Below are positions 24,876-33,659 of a stretch of 64,000 nt of DNA, piece by piece. Source of the DNA: Pseudoflavonifractor sp050943825 (GTDB lineage Bacteria > Bacillota > Clostridia > Oscillospirales > Oscillospiraceae); the NCBI RefSeq assembly GCF_050943825.1, contig NZ_JBMNPX010000010.1, positions 1 through 64,000 on the forward strand. Reading direction: 5' to 3'. The notes beneath the pieces were generated by a model. The model saw only the letters and a program-made list of their open reading frames with translations, did not search any database and was not told the origin of the DNA. Positions within the stretch are counted from its first letter, which is position 1; every line of letters begins with the position of its first letter. A program made the position numbers and the translations under genes.

Positions 24876-26807
24876 TCAGCTTACCTCCCGGTCAGCCGAA
24901 GTATTCGCCTCGTCCTGGGACACCGGCGCAGGAAGCCGCCGGTCGGGCAGCGTCAGACGGACCACAACAGCGGCGGCCTCCGCCCGGGTGATGTTCCAGT
25001 CTGGGTGATAGTTGCCTTGCGCATCGCAGCCCTGGACAATGCCCAGACTGTAGAGTTTGATGATCTCGTAGGCATGGGGTGTTGCGCGGGCAAAGGCTGA
25101 TGCGTAATCTTCCACGTCAGGCGGAGAAATATAAAGGTCCGAATACATTTCATAGTCAGGCAGCGCGGGGTACAGAATGGCCGCCATCTCGCCCCGGGTG
25201 GCCGGGCGGGAGAAGTCGGTAAATTCATCGGGTTCGAGGATGCCTGCATCCAGCGCGTAGGCCACATAGGTGTCCCACCAGTGCTCGCCCGAGGTCTGAT
25301 CAAAGGTGTACTGGTCGGCGCGGTAGGTGGAGCGGATGACGGCGGCCAGCTTTACCACCTCGGCCAGCGTCAGGTTGGCGTCGGGGAGGAAATCACCCTG
25401 TCCGTTTCCGGCAAAGAGACCCAGCGCGGTGGCATCCCGGACAGAGCCCTCCTGTCCCGTGCCGTACCACAGGCTTTCGTCAATATCCCGGTATCCGGAG
25501 TAGGGCTGATCCATGGTGAAGTTGGACAGGGAGCCCTCCAGGACAAAGCGGGCTTTCAGGGTGTGGTTTTCCGTGGCTGGCGGGAAGGTGTACTGGGTGA
25601 CCGGGCCAACGCTGACGCCGTCCACCAGTACATCGTAGAGCCGGTATCCCGGGTGGGTGTGGATATACACGGTGCGGCTCTCTGTCTCCAGAAGGGGAAA
25701 ACTGGTGACATTGTAATTGTAGTCGATGATATCGCCGCCAGAGTCATCTATAGGAGTGAACTCCCCCTCTGTGCCCCGGGCGATATATGCGCCTGTCTCC
25801 GTGGAGAGCGAGACATAGTATGGCGAGGGGCTGAACTGGGGGTAGCTGCCTGGAAGCTGTGTCCACCTGACATACCCCTCATCCGGGTGGCTGTCCACCC
25901 AGGCGTTGAGGGCCTCCAGCAGCGTGCCTTCCTCGGTTAGGGGAGTCCCGTCCGCTTTGTAAAGGGCGCCGTCCAAGCCGGTAAACAAACCACAGCCATT
26001 CTCGTATGCATCAGGGGAAAAGATATCAGTACTTTCAGATGGCAGCCATTCTGGAAATATGAAGGAGAAGCAGTGCTCAATGTCGGTTTGTTGGGCGGCA
26101 AATGTGGGATAAAGATTGGATGTATAACAGTTTTCTGCCCTGGCTTTGGAGCCGTCCCGATTTCCGCCGAAAAATCCGCCGTTGAGAATGTCGGCAGATG
26201 TGACATAACAGTTTGCAATTAGGCTATCTGAATTGGTGGTGACCAGAGCGCAGGTATAGCCAAGATTGCGGCCGTCTATCCACGCAGCGCTAACCCCGCC
26301 GCTAAAGGTACAGTTCCGGAGCACTGAGCCGTCGCACAGAGTATACACCAGTCCCGACGCATTGAATGCTTTAATTTCACCGATGACATACAGGTTTTCC
26401 ACAACGCCCCCCTCCACAGTGCCGAAAAAAGCGGCTGAGGAACCCACACCGGGTTCAATAAGCGCGGGAAGGTCAACCTTTACTCCGGTGATAAAGTGAA
26501 AGCCGCCGTCAAAGGTGCCGCGGAAGCTGTGCGCATCGTCCATACCGATGGGCGTCCACAGCTCTTCGCCCAGATCCAGATCGGCGGTCAGGCGGTAGGA
26601 GGCAGAACGATAGGCCTCATCCCCGCTATTGACCAGGGACGCAAATTGCCATAGCTGTTCCACCGTGGCGATTTGATAGGGGTCCTCCGCAGTGCCGGAG
26701 CCGCCGGCAAAGACGGAAGAGGGTGTCTCCGCCGCCTGGGAGACAGCCGGGAACATGGCAGCGGCCAGACACATACACAGCAGCAATGAGAGAAAACGTT
26801 TGTACAC
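24876..26807 (-). CDS. GLUG-repeat and SLH-domain surface protein (643 aa)
   Basis: Signal peptide (YKRFLSLLLCMCLAAAMFPAVSQA), then a GLUG-type region at ~35-250 (GSGTAEDPYQIATVEQLWQF, LTADLDLGEELWTPIG, FRGTFDGG), a middle beta-rich region with an InlB-like ...VYIHTHPGYRLYDVLVDG motif, and three SLH repeats in the last ~190 residues. GTG 26807 is chosen since AAAGGAG lies 9 nt upstream and it gives a proper signal peptide; an ATG 84 bases upstream would add an unlikely extension. The stop falls soon after the last SLH repeat, so the protein can be functional even though coding-like sequence follows. A surface adhesin is likely. Confidence 0.8.
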   Translation of the reverse strand: MYKRFLSLLLCMCLAAAMFPAVSQAAETPSSVFAGGSGTAEDPYQIATVEQLWQFASLVNSGDEAYRSASYRLTADLDLGEELWTPIGMDDAHSFRGTFDGGFHFITGVKVDLPALIEPGVGSSAAFFGTVEGGVVENLYVIGEIKAFNASGLVYTLCDGSVLRNCTFSGGVSAAWIDGRNLGYTCALVTTNSDSLIANCYVTSADILNGGFFGGNRDGSKARAENCYTSNLYPTFAAQQTDIEHCFSFIFPEWLPSESTDIFSPDAYENGCGLFTGLDGALYKADGTPLTEEGTLLEALNAWVDSHPDEGYVRWTQLPGSYPQFSPSPYYVSLSTETGAYIARGTEGEFTPIDDSGGDIIDYNYNVTSFPLLETESRTVYIHTHPGYRLYDVLVDGVSVGPVTQYTFPPATENHTLKARFVLEGSLSNFTMDQPYSGYRDIDESLWYGTGQEGSVRDATALGLFAGNGQGDFLPDANLTLAEVVKLAAVIRSTYRADQYTFDQTSGEHWWDTYVAYALDAGILEPDEFTDFSRPATRGEMAAILYPALPDYEMYSDLYISPPDVEDYASAFARATPHAYEIIKLYSLGIVQGCDAQGNYHPDWNITRAEAAAVVVRLTLPDRRLPAPVSQDEANTSADREVS

Positions 26808-27021
26808 GATAGGCGCTCCTTTCTGACGCACGGCCCGGAGCATATCAAATGCCGGGCTTATGGTGTCGGGTTTCCTGCATTCCCAGAACATTATATCATA
26901 TAAAAAGGGAAGCGGGAGAGAAACGCCGTACTGCAGCCGCCGGAAATTGTGCTGCGCCGCTGGGCAGCAGCTGTCACAGCGGATTGCCCGAGAGAAAAAT
27001 AGGGAAATTTTAAATTTTCAG

Positions 27022-27050
27022 TTGACAGCAGAGAGATGGCCTGCTATAAT
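27022..27050 (+). promoter_or_regulatory. Consensus sigma-A promoter of tRNA-Ala
   Basis: TTGACA (27022-27027), 17-bp spacer, TATAAT (27045-27050): a perfect match, 30 bp ahead of the tRNA. Confidence 0.92.
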
Positions 27051-27080
27051 GTACAAGTCGTCACAAGATGACAGCAATAT

Positions 27081-27160
<80 letters not shown>

Positions 27161-27163
27161 AGG

Positions 27164-27197
27164 CCTGAAATCGTAAGATTTCAGGTCTTTTTCTTTT
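27164..27197 (+). terminator. Terminator of tRNA-Ala
   Basis: CCTGAAATC-GTAA-GATTTCAGG followed by a T-rich run. Confidence 0.88.
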
Positions 27198-27279
27198 TTG
27201 AAATTGAAACAGAGAATATAACTCAGCTGCCCGGCGGACTCAAGGGAGCAGCCCGCTTTCTTGCCGGGATATATGAAGA

Positions 27280-27314
27280 CGCCGCCCGTAATCCGGTTGG
27301 GCGGCGCCTTTTTT
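27280..27314 (+). terminator. Terminator-like hairpin
   Basis: CGCCGCCC (27280-27287) pairs with GGGCGGCG (27299-27306), followed by CCTTTTTT. No clear gene ends here on the plus strand; it may be a backup terminator for the tRNA. Confidence 0.65.
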
Positions 27315-27351
27315 AAATGAATTTATGAAATCTCGTTCCGCTTTTATGCAC

Positions 27352-27669
27352 TTACTTTTTTGCGGCTTTATAAAACATATAAACTGCACACCCGCCGCCA
27401 ATCGCAAATGGCCCGATGGCTCCCACAATTTTAAGAAGTATGAGACCAATCGTAAGATGAAGGACTTCCTTCAGAGCGTCTAAAACCACATATGACGATA
27501 ATGACAGCCCGCCGCAAACGAGGCTCAACGTGAGTCTGCCGCACATTCTTTCTACTTTGCGTGTTTCCTTTTTAGAAAGTGCCTGTAATATATGATTGAC
27601 AAGTACAAAACACGCAATGAGAGAAACCGCACAAATACCCAACAGCACAAAAGACAATGCATCTGTCAT
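27352..27669 (-). CDS. Small membrane protein of unknown function (105 aa)
   Basis: Three hydrophobic segments are evident (residues ~5-28, ~45-65, ~72-98), with a charged stretch SKKETRKVERM between the first two and a C-terminal KAAKK. GAGGGG lies 7 nt before ATG 27669. It stands alone between tRNA-Ala and a bidirectional terminator. I do not recognise a family; AT-richer composition than the neighbours hints at a recent arrival. Confidence 0.65.
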   Translation of the reverse strand: MTDALSFVLLGICAVSLIACFVLVNHILQALSKKETRKVERMCGRLTLSLVCGGLSLSSYVVLDALKEVLHLTIGLILLKIVGAIGPFAIGGGCAVYMFYKAAKK

Positions 27670-27849
27670 AGTGACCCCTCATCAGCTTTCTATGAACATG
27701 ATAATCAAGTGTGTATTTGTAATTCTAAGGCAGTTAACATCCATAGTATAGCTCAAATTAGCGGGGGTGGCAAGGTGTGCACCCTTTTGCGGGCTTGCCG
27801 CAGACATTCAAATAGTGCATAAAATGTAGTCAGAGGAATGATAGAAGGT

Positions 27850-27889
27850 AAAACGAAGGAGGGTACCGCAAGGTACCCTCCTTCGTTTT
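27850..27889. terminator. Bidirectional terminator
   Basis: A near-perfect stem: CGAAGGAGGGTACC-GCAA-GGTACCCTCCTTCG bracketed by A and T runs. It ends the minus-strand STAND operon. Confidence 0.88.
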
Positions 27890-27944
27890 TAGAGTGCTTC
27901 AGTACGCTGTGAACAAAGGCAGATGCTGCTGCGTCAAACAGGGC

Positions 27945-28898
27945 CTACTGCCTTGCCTTTTTCTTTTCTCCATCCAGGGTTTTGAAATGCAGAAATCGCA
28001 ATTCCGGGTGTCCGCAGTGGAGCAGGAATGTGTCCATGAGGCGGCAGGTGCGGCGGAGCCACGCGTGGCAGCCGGAGGGGGGCTTTCCCGCGCACTCCTG
28101 CTGATACCGCTCCAACAGGCTCAGAACCAGAAAATCCGTCCGCTCGCCAAAACGGCTCTCATGCCGCTCATCCAGGGGGAGATATCCCAGCGTTGTCAGG
28201 CCCCGGTCGAGGATGGACGGAGAGACAAACGGGGCGGACAGCAAAAACAGGTGGCGCAGCATTGTTTTTCTGGGGATTTCACCCAGCAGAAAGCGAAGCC
28301 GCTGAAACTCGTTGACGTAGTTTGCGCTGTTGAGATGGCTGGTCTCATCCAATTTGTTTTTGGTGTCCACATACTGTCTGGCGTCCTGGACATAGCAGTG
28401 GCGCAGATATTCCCCGGATTTTTCCCAGGGAATATTCAGACATTCCAGCTCCAGCGGATGAACCATGGCCAGATATTGGGCCTCCAAATCCTCCAGATAC
28501 CGCCTCCGCCGGCAGTAGACCGGGTCTTCATAATCCGCAGCATCAAACACCATGTCGGCGCTGTCGTAGTACCCCTTCAGGAGGAAGGCTTCATCTGCCG
28601 GATTCAGCGCCAGCGCCCGCCCCAGCGCCAGACACTGCTCCCGGCTCTGGGGCTTGTGCCGTCCGGTGCGCCAGTATCGCACGGCCAGCTGCTCCGTGCT
28701 CTTCTCCGGCTGCCGTCCGTACAGCCGCTCAAATACCAGCCGGTCCAGCGCGCCCCGTCCGCTTAAGCTTTGAGACCGGGCCACATCCTCAAATCGTTCC
28801 CGAATCCATGCGGTCTCACGGGACTCCCACCCGGGCTCGGTGCAGAGGGCCAGAGTGTTCTCCAGCCAGTCCAGGGTTTCCTTTTGGTACTGTTCCAT
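27945..28898 (-). CDS. Unknown protein paired with a STAND NTPase (317 aa)
   Basis: Soluble, helical, rich in Arg and Leu. Residues ~70-115 (YWRTGRHKPQSREQCLALGRALALNPADEAFLLKGYY) look like a helix-turn-helix of the lambda-repressor type; the rest shows no motif I recognise. The start ATG 28898 lies 15 bp after the STAND NTPase stop and is the last gene of a MATE-STAND-unknown operon. It may be an effector, a DNA-binding output or a regulator of the NTPase. No nuclease, TIR or membrane-pore motif is visible, so I do not assign a defence function. Confidence 0.7.
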   Translation of the reverse strand: MEQYQKETLDWLENTLALCTEPGWESRETAWIRERFEDVARSQSLSGRGALDRLVFERLYGRQPEKSTEQLAVRYWRTGRHKPQSREQCLALGRALALNPADEAFLLKGYYDSADMVFDAADYEDPVYCRRRRYLEDLEAQYLAMVHPLELECLNIPWEKSGEYLRHCYVQDARQYVDTKNKLDETSHLNSANYVNEFQRLRFLLGEIPRKTMLRHLFLLSAPFVSPSILDRGLTTLGYLPLDERHESRFGERTDFLVLSLLERYQQECAGKPPSGCHAWLRRTCRLMDTFLLHCGHPELRFLHFKTLDGEKKKARQ

Positions 28899-28913
28899 CC
28901 TGATCCTCCCGGC

Positions 28914-31022
28914 TCAAAGCGCCGCTTCCTTCTCGCGGAGCGTCTCATACCACTGGGTCTGGCGGGGATAGTACTGGGTCAGCTTGTGGAGAATCTGACG
29001 GTACAGCGTCCGGGCAGCCTCCGCTTCTCCGGCAGCAGCCCAGGCGTCCGCCAGAACCTCCTGGCAGCTCAGGGTCTCCTTGGCGGCTTCTCCCCGCATG
29101 GCCTGGGTGACCTCCGTGCAGCTCCGGGCCAGCTCCATTGCCCCCGGAACCTCTCCCTGCCTGAGCAGAATTTCAGCGCGCAGCAGGTCCAGCTCCACGC
29201 TGAAATGCCGCTGCTCCCCGAAGGGTTCCGTGCAGAAGTCCTCCCGCAGCTGACGGCACACCTCCAGCGCCTGCCGGTATTGCCTCCGGCAAGCCAACAG
29301 CTTGGCCTGCTCCAGATGGAGAAAATAGCCGGTTTTGCGGTGCGGAAGGGGGAGGTGCCCCACCAGATTCTCATACCGCCCAAAGGCCTCCAGAGCCTCC
29401 CGGCAGTAGGCCAATGCCGAAACATACCTGCCCTCATGGCGGTCATTGCGGCACATTTTGTGGGCCGCCTGGGCCAGCCGGTAGAAGTAGAGGGCGTTGT
29501 AGGGCCTGCACTTCCGCAGAATCTCCAGAGCCTTTTGATACCAGGCCTTGGCGCTGGAAAACTGCATGCTGTTGTGGTACACCGCCCCCACCCGCATGGC
29601 AATGCTGCCGGTGACCTGATGCACCGCCCCGTAATGCTCCTCACAGCTTTGGTAGAGCCGGAGCATGTATTGCAGGGACTCCCCGAAATATCCTCCGATC
29701 CATAAAACGGTGGCGAAGGTATCGTAGCTGTCGGCCAGCCAGGCACGGGGCGTGGGCCAGGCGTCCAGCAGTGAAAAGCAGACGGGCACGGCTTTGACCA
29801 CCTCACCATAGGGTTCGTCCCAGATGTGGGCGTATTCCTCCTGCATCCCCCGGAGAAATCGGCGGCAGTTCTCCGGGGCAGGGGGGTAGCAGCGCCGGAC
29901 GCTCTCCGCAATCACCGGATGGAGCCCGCACAGGGATTGTCCGTCCTGCTGCCGCACCCACACCAGCGACATGGCGCAAAGACGCTCCAGTGCGGCCGCT
30001 TTCAGCCCTGACGCCCGGAGAAAGCGCCCGGTCTCCATGCCGCCCGCCGGCAGCAGCGCCAGACAGCGGAGGACGCGGATATCGGTCTGGCTCATCAGGG
30101 GCCTGCGGATAAAGTATCGGGTCAGGTCGTCCTTTCCGGCGCCCAGCGCCGGCGGCTGGTCCGGGCTGCACAGGGCCAGACGCATCAGAAGGGGATTGCC
30201 CTGCACTCCGGCGCAGAATGCGTCCAGACGCTGGATTTCGCCGGGGGTCAGAGGGCTCTGGCCGCAGCAGCGGTAAAAATCCCGCCAGTACCTCCGGTCC
30301 AGCGGGGGCAGGCGGTGCACCGCCACCGGCCAGTCCGCTCCGCACACCCGCCCGGTCATCAGCAGGGCGCAGGGCAGCTGCCACAGCAGGGGGAAAACCC
30401 GGTCCTTCAGCTGGTTCACATCGTCCAGAATCAGCAGCACCCGCCGGTTTTCCAAAAGCCCGGTGAACACCTTCCACTTTTTCTTGAAGTACTGGGCCTG
30501 ATCCGCGTACTGCCCGGAATTCCAGGACAGGTTCCGGATGTTCAGCTCTCCGTCGTCGCAGAAGGTGTGGGTCAGGTCCTGTCGGACATTCAGCCACACA
30601 ACGGTGCCGTAGGCCCCGGCAAACCGGGCGGCGTAAGCACGGGCCAGGGTGGTCTTGCCCAGACCGCCCATGCCGTGAAGCAGCACCCGGCCGGGCCCGC
30701 TTCCGCCGCTCAGCTGCCGGTGGATGGCCGCCAGCTCCTCCTCACGGCCCACAAATTGTTCCGGCGGAAGAATGGGCCTGGGGAAGAGCGCATGCTCATG
30801 GGTCCTCCGATAGGCGGCGTACTGCTCCTCCCAGAGTGCCACGGCCCGCTGCTGTTCTTCCGGACCGGAAAACCCCGGAGGTGTATCGGGATACCGGCTT
30901 TGCAGCACGATTTGGTTCCAGCTCCAAATCAGCTCCCGGTCCAGCCCCAGGGCCAACCCCTCCTGAGGCGTCAGCAGCTGCTCCGTGCTCAGGCCGTCCG
31001 GCCGGACCGTATCAGCGTGCAT
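28914..31022 (-). CDS. STAND-family NTPase with C-terminal TPR-like repeats (702 aa)
   Basis: A signal-transduction ATPase. After an N-terminal ~85-residue helical part comes VGRE (91-94), Walker A GMGGLGKTT (117-125), Walker B VLLILDDV (195-202), a GNPLLM motif (~275) and a winged-helix-like zone. Residues ~400-700 are helical repeats of TPR character (SAKAWYQKALEILRKC, ALAYCREALEAFGRY, QALEVCRQLRED, AARTLYRQILHKL). This is the layout of AP-ATPase/NLR-like proteins, including SARP/MalT-type regulators and phage-defence STANDs. GAGGAGG precedes ATG 31022, which overlaps the MATE stop by 11 bp. Trigger and output are unknown. Confidence 0.88.
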   Translation of the reverse strand: MHADTVRPDGLSTEQLLTPQEGLALGLDRELIWSWNQIVLQSRYPDTPPGFSGPEEQQRAVALWEEQYAAYRRTHEHALFPRPILPPEQFVGREEELAAIHRQLSGGSGPGRVLLHGMGGLGKTTLARAYAARFAGAYGTVVWLNVRQDLTHTFCDDGELNIRNLSWNSGQYADQAQYFKKKWKVFTGLLENRRVLLILDDVNQLKDRVFPLLWQLPCALLMTGRVCGADWPVAVHRLPPLDRRYWRDFYRCCGQSPLTPGEIQRLDAFCAGVQGNPLLMRLALCSPDQPPALGAGKDDLTRYFIRRPLMSQTDIRVLRCLALLPAGGMETGRFLRASGLKAAALERLCAMSLVWVRQQDGQSLCGLHPVIAESVRRCYPPAPENCRRFLRGMQEEYAHIWDEPYGEVVKAVPVCFSLLDAWPTPRAWLADSYDTFATVLWIGGYFGESLQYMLRLYQSCEEHYGAVHQVTGSIAMRVGAVYHNSMQFSSAKAWYQKALEILRKCRPYNALYFYRLAQAAHKMCRNDRHEGRYVSALAYCREALEAFGRYENLVGHLPLPHRKTGYFLHLEQAKLLACRRQYRQALEVCRQLREDFCTEPFGEQRHFSVELDLLRAEILLRQGEVPGAMELARSCTEVTQAMRGEAAKETLSCQEVLADAWAAAGEAEAARTLYRQILHKLTQYYPRQTQWYETLREKEAAL

Positions 31023-32340
31023 TCCAATCGCCTCCTCTCAGGGTACGCCGAAACAACGCGCTGCCCAGAAGGGCGGAGGCCCCCCAGCTCAGCACCACGC
31101 CCAGCGCTCCGCCCATATAGCCGAAGGCGGGAATGAGAAGCCAGGCGGCAGCGGCGCTGCACAGCACCTCCATACCGCCCAGGGCCACCACGCCGCCATA
31201 CCGACCCATGGCCTGCAGGGCGTTGCGGTAGAGAATGGCGAAGCTCACCGGAAACACCAGCACGGTGAGGCGGAGCCACAAGAGGGATGCCTCTGTCACT
31301 TCGGAAGGCTGTCCCGGTCCGGCCACCAGCCCCACAAGGGGGCGACCCGCAATCCAGACCAGGGCTGCCGCTGCCAGGCCCAGAATCACAAAGAGCCGGA
31401 CCAACCGCCGGTGGCAGGCCAGGATATTTTCCCGGTTGCCCGCACCCACATTCTGGCCGGTGATCACGCCGGAGGCGGTGCCCAGCTCCCCCTGGGGCGC
31501 GATGAGGACCGCCTGCAGGGAGAGGGCGATGGCCTGGGCGGCAATCAGCCGGGGAGACAGGGTGTTCACCGCCCGCTGGAGCACCAGGGCGCCCAACGCG
31601 CTGAGGAAGAAGTAGACGGTTTTGGCGCCGCCGTTTTGCAGCAGACCCCGCCACACCGTACCCGGAATTTCACGGGGACCCACAGTCCGCAGCAGCCGGG
31701 GCCGGTTCCGCCGGACGTACCGCAGCAAAAGCAGGGCCAGCAGGGCGTTGGTCAGCACCGTGGCCAGCGCCGCCCAGGCCACGCCGCCCTTCCACACGCC
31801 GATGAACAGTACCACCAGCGCCGTGTTGGTCACCGCGCCCAGGACGGCCAGTGCGCTGAAATAGCCCGTGTCTCCCACCGCCTGGAGGAGCACCATCAGC
31901 AGCAGCTTGGCGGCGGTGGCCCCCGCTCCGGCAAAGGAGAGAATCAGGTAGGGCGCCGCCGCGGGGCGCAGCTGGGGCGGGAGATTGCCCAGGGCCATCA
32001 GGCCATTTACCCCCAGCGCGGCCAGCAGGCCCAGGCCGGAGAGAATCAGCGTATACCGCAGGGCGGCGGAGAAGGCGGCGGGGAGACGTTTGGGGTCCCC
32101 GCTGCCTACGGCCGTGCCCAGGCAGATGCCGAACCCGTAAAACATCCCGGCCAGCACCTTGCCCCGAATGGTCAGCAGGCCGCCGCAGGCCCCCATGACC
32201 GCCAGAGCCGTATCGTCCAGGGCATAGCTGACCACGGCGGTGTTGATCAGGCCGTAGACCTGCTGGAAGAGCTCCGCCGCCATCAGCGGGATCAGGAACC
32301 GGGCAAGGGCCTTCGGGCAACAGGCTCCGGTAAAATCCAC
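31012..32340 (-). CDS. MATE-family efflux transporter (442 aa)
   Basis: Twelve membrane segments in two homologous halves. Typical features are the opening PKALARFLIPLMAAELFQQVYGLINTAVVSY, then ...GKVLAGMFYGFGICLGTAVGSGD, and in the second half GVITGQNVGAGNRE, a MATE signature. I chose GTG 32340, which has AAGGGGGGGA six bases upstream, over an upstream ATG lacking a site. Exports drugs or metabolites against Na+ or H+. First gene of the operon with the STAND NTPase. Coupling of an exporter to a STAND sensor is unusual. Confidence 0.88.
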   Translation of the reverse strand: MDFTGACCPKALARFLIPLMAAELFQQVYGLINTAVVSYALDDTALAVMGACGGLLTIRGKVLAGMFYGFGICLGTAVGSGDPKRLPAAFSAALRYTLILSGLGLLAALGVNGLMALGNLPPQLRPAAAPYLILSFAGAGATAAKLLLMVLLQAVGDTGYFSALAVLGAVTNTALVVLFIGVWKGGVAWAALATVLTNALLALLLLRYVRRNRPRLLRTVGPREIPGTVWRGLLQNGGAKTVYFFLSALGALVLQRAVNTLSPRLIAAQAIALSLQAVLIAPQGELGTASGVITGQNVGAGNRENILACHRRLVRLFVILGLAAAALVWIAGRPLVGLVAGPGQPSEVTEASLLWLRLTVLVFPVSFAILYRNALQAMGRYGGVVALGGMEVLCSAAAAWLLIPAFGYMGGALGVVLSWGASALLGSALFRRTLRGGDWNAR

Positions 32341-32363
32341 GCAAATCCCCCCCTTTTTTGGAA

Positions 32364-32485
32364 AACGTACCATGTACAAAGCAATCTGTCAACGAAGTAA
32401 GTTTTAACCAAGTGGGATTTACGGAATATTTTTTGCTTTGGTTAAAACTTACATCATTGACAGGGCCTTGGAGGCTGTGTTTAAG
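32364..32485. promoter_or_regulatory. Symmetric divergent promoter region with 15-bp inverted repeat
   Basis: GTAAGTTTTAACCAA (32397-32411) and TTGGTTAAAACTTAC (32438-32452) are perfect inverted repeats. Exactly 4 bp outside each arm lies a consensus -35 TTGACA: minus strand 32387-32392, plus strand 32457-32462. After 17-bp spacers come poor -10 boxes (TACGTT 32364-32369 minus; TTTAAG 32480-32485 plus). This geometry suits one dimeric activator driving the MATE operon and the SLH gene together. Confidence 0.7.
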
Positions 32486-32604
32486 TTGGACGAATTACGG
32501 AGACACATCCCGCAGTCCCTGCCGTGCTGCGGAGCCATCTCCCGGAAAGGAGGCCCCATTCGGACAGCGCTACGGCAGAATTGTTGGAGAAAGGAAGTTT
32601 GTCT

Positions 32605-33579
32605 ATGAAATACGGGAAGAAAATTCTGTCTCTTCTGCTGGCCGCCGTGCTGGCGGCCGGTGTGCTGGCGACGGGTGCGTTTGCCGGCGAGATTGACACG
32701 GACACGGTGGATTTGGGGAATGTGAAGTTCATCGGCGTCTACGCCCAGGAGGAGGAGACCCTGCAGCTCACCTACACGGACTACGAGAGCGGGGAGACCG
32801 TCAAGGAAGAGATCACGGCCACGGTCTACACCCTGTTCAACACCGCCGACACCGTGGTGTACACGCACAGCGCCGTGAGCAAGTTTATGCCCTACCGTCT
32901 GCAGGCCGACGGCTCCTACAAGCAGGAGGGGCTGGGCGTTCAGGGCGGCTTCAAGTGGACTGTAAAGACCTTTGCCGATCGCCCCGCTGAGCTCTATCGT
33001 CTCACGCCGGACCGGGACGCGGCCGACGTGTTTTTCCGGGTGAAGGACCTGACCACTGGGGGCGGCGTCAAATTTTCCGACGTGCCCGACGGCGCGTGGT
33101 ATGCGGACACCGTGAAGTGGGCGGTGGAGAAGGGGATCACCACCGGCACCAGCGCCACCACCTTCTCTCCGGACACCCCCTGCACCACCGCCGAGATTAT
33201 CACCTTCTTCTGGCGTGCGGCCGGTTCCCCGGCGTCCGGCGCGGAGCTCACCTACAAGGACGTGCCTGACGACGCGTGGTACCGTGACGCCGCGGTGTGG
33301 GCCTGCGAGAAGGGCCTGGTGGAGGGCGACACCTTCGGCGGAGACACCCCCTGCACCCGTCTGAGCACCGTAATCTACCTGTGGACCCTGGAGGGCAAGC
33401 CCAGACACGGCTCGAACCACTTCCAGGATGTGGAGATCAACGGGCCGTACCACTATCCCGTGGGCTGGGCCGTGGCGGAGGAAATCACCACCGGTACCAG
33501 CGACACCACCTTCTCCCCGGACCTGGTGTGCAGCCGTGCGCAGATTGTGACCTTCCTGTACCGGTACATGATGCGGTAA
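32605..33579 (+). CDS. SLH-domain surface protein (324 aa)
   Basis: Signal peptide (MKYGKKILSLLLAAVLAAGVLATGAFA), a unique ~120-residue beta-rich domain (DLGNVKFIGVYAQEEETLQLTYTD...), then three SLH repeats (~150-205, ~210-260, ~270-324) with GITTGTSATTFSPDTPCTTAEIITF-type units. AAGGAAG precedes ATG 32605. It is transcribed divergently from the MATE-STAND operon off a shared symmetric control region, so the two may respond to the same cue. An 80-bp gap separates it from the giant SLH gene. Confidence 0.85.
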   Translation: MKYGKKILSLLLAAVLAAGVLATGAFAGEIDTDTVDLGNVKFIGVYAQEEETLQLTYTDYESGETVKEEITATVYTLFNTADTVVYTHSAVSKFMPYRLQADGSYKQEGLGVQGGFKWTVKTFADRPAELYRLTPDRDAADVFFRVKDLTTGGGVKFSDVPDGAWYADTVKWAVEKGITTGTSATTFSPDTPCTTAEIITFFWRAAGSPASGAELTYKDVPDDAWYRDAAVWACEKGLVEGDTFGGDTPCTRLSTVIYLWTLEGKPRHGSNHFQDVEINGPYHYPVGWAVAEEITTGTSDTTFSPDLVCSRAQIVTFLYRYMMR

Positions 33580-33659
33580 CGGGCAGCCGCTCCCCGCGGA
33601 TGGTTCTATGGGGGGAGCGAAACATCACCGGCAGTCTGCCGGAAGAGAGGAGAACTGTT

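Noticed and set aside
27945..31022. Calling the STAND pair a phage-defence system
   Set aside because: No effector domain (nuclease, TIR, protease, pore) can be seen and no other defence genes are near; kept as a finding, not a call.
32997..33251. Minus-strand frame within the 32605-33579 SLH gene
   Set aside because: Antisense shadow of repeated SLH sequence.
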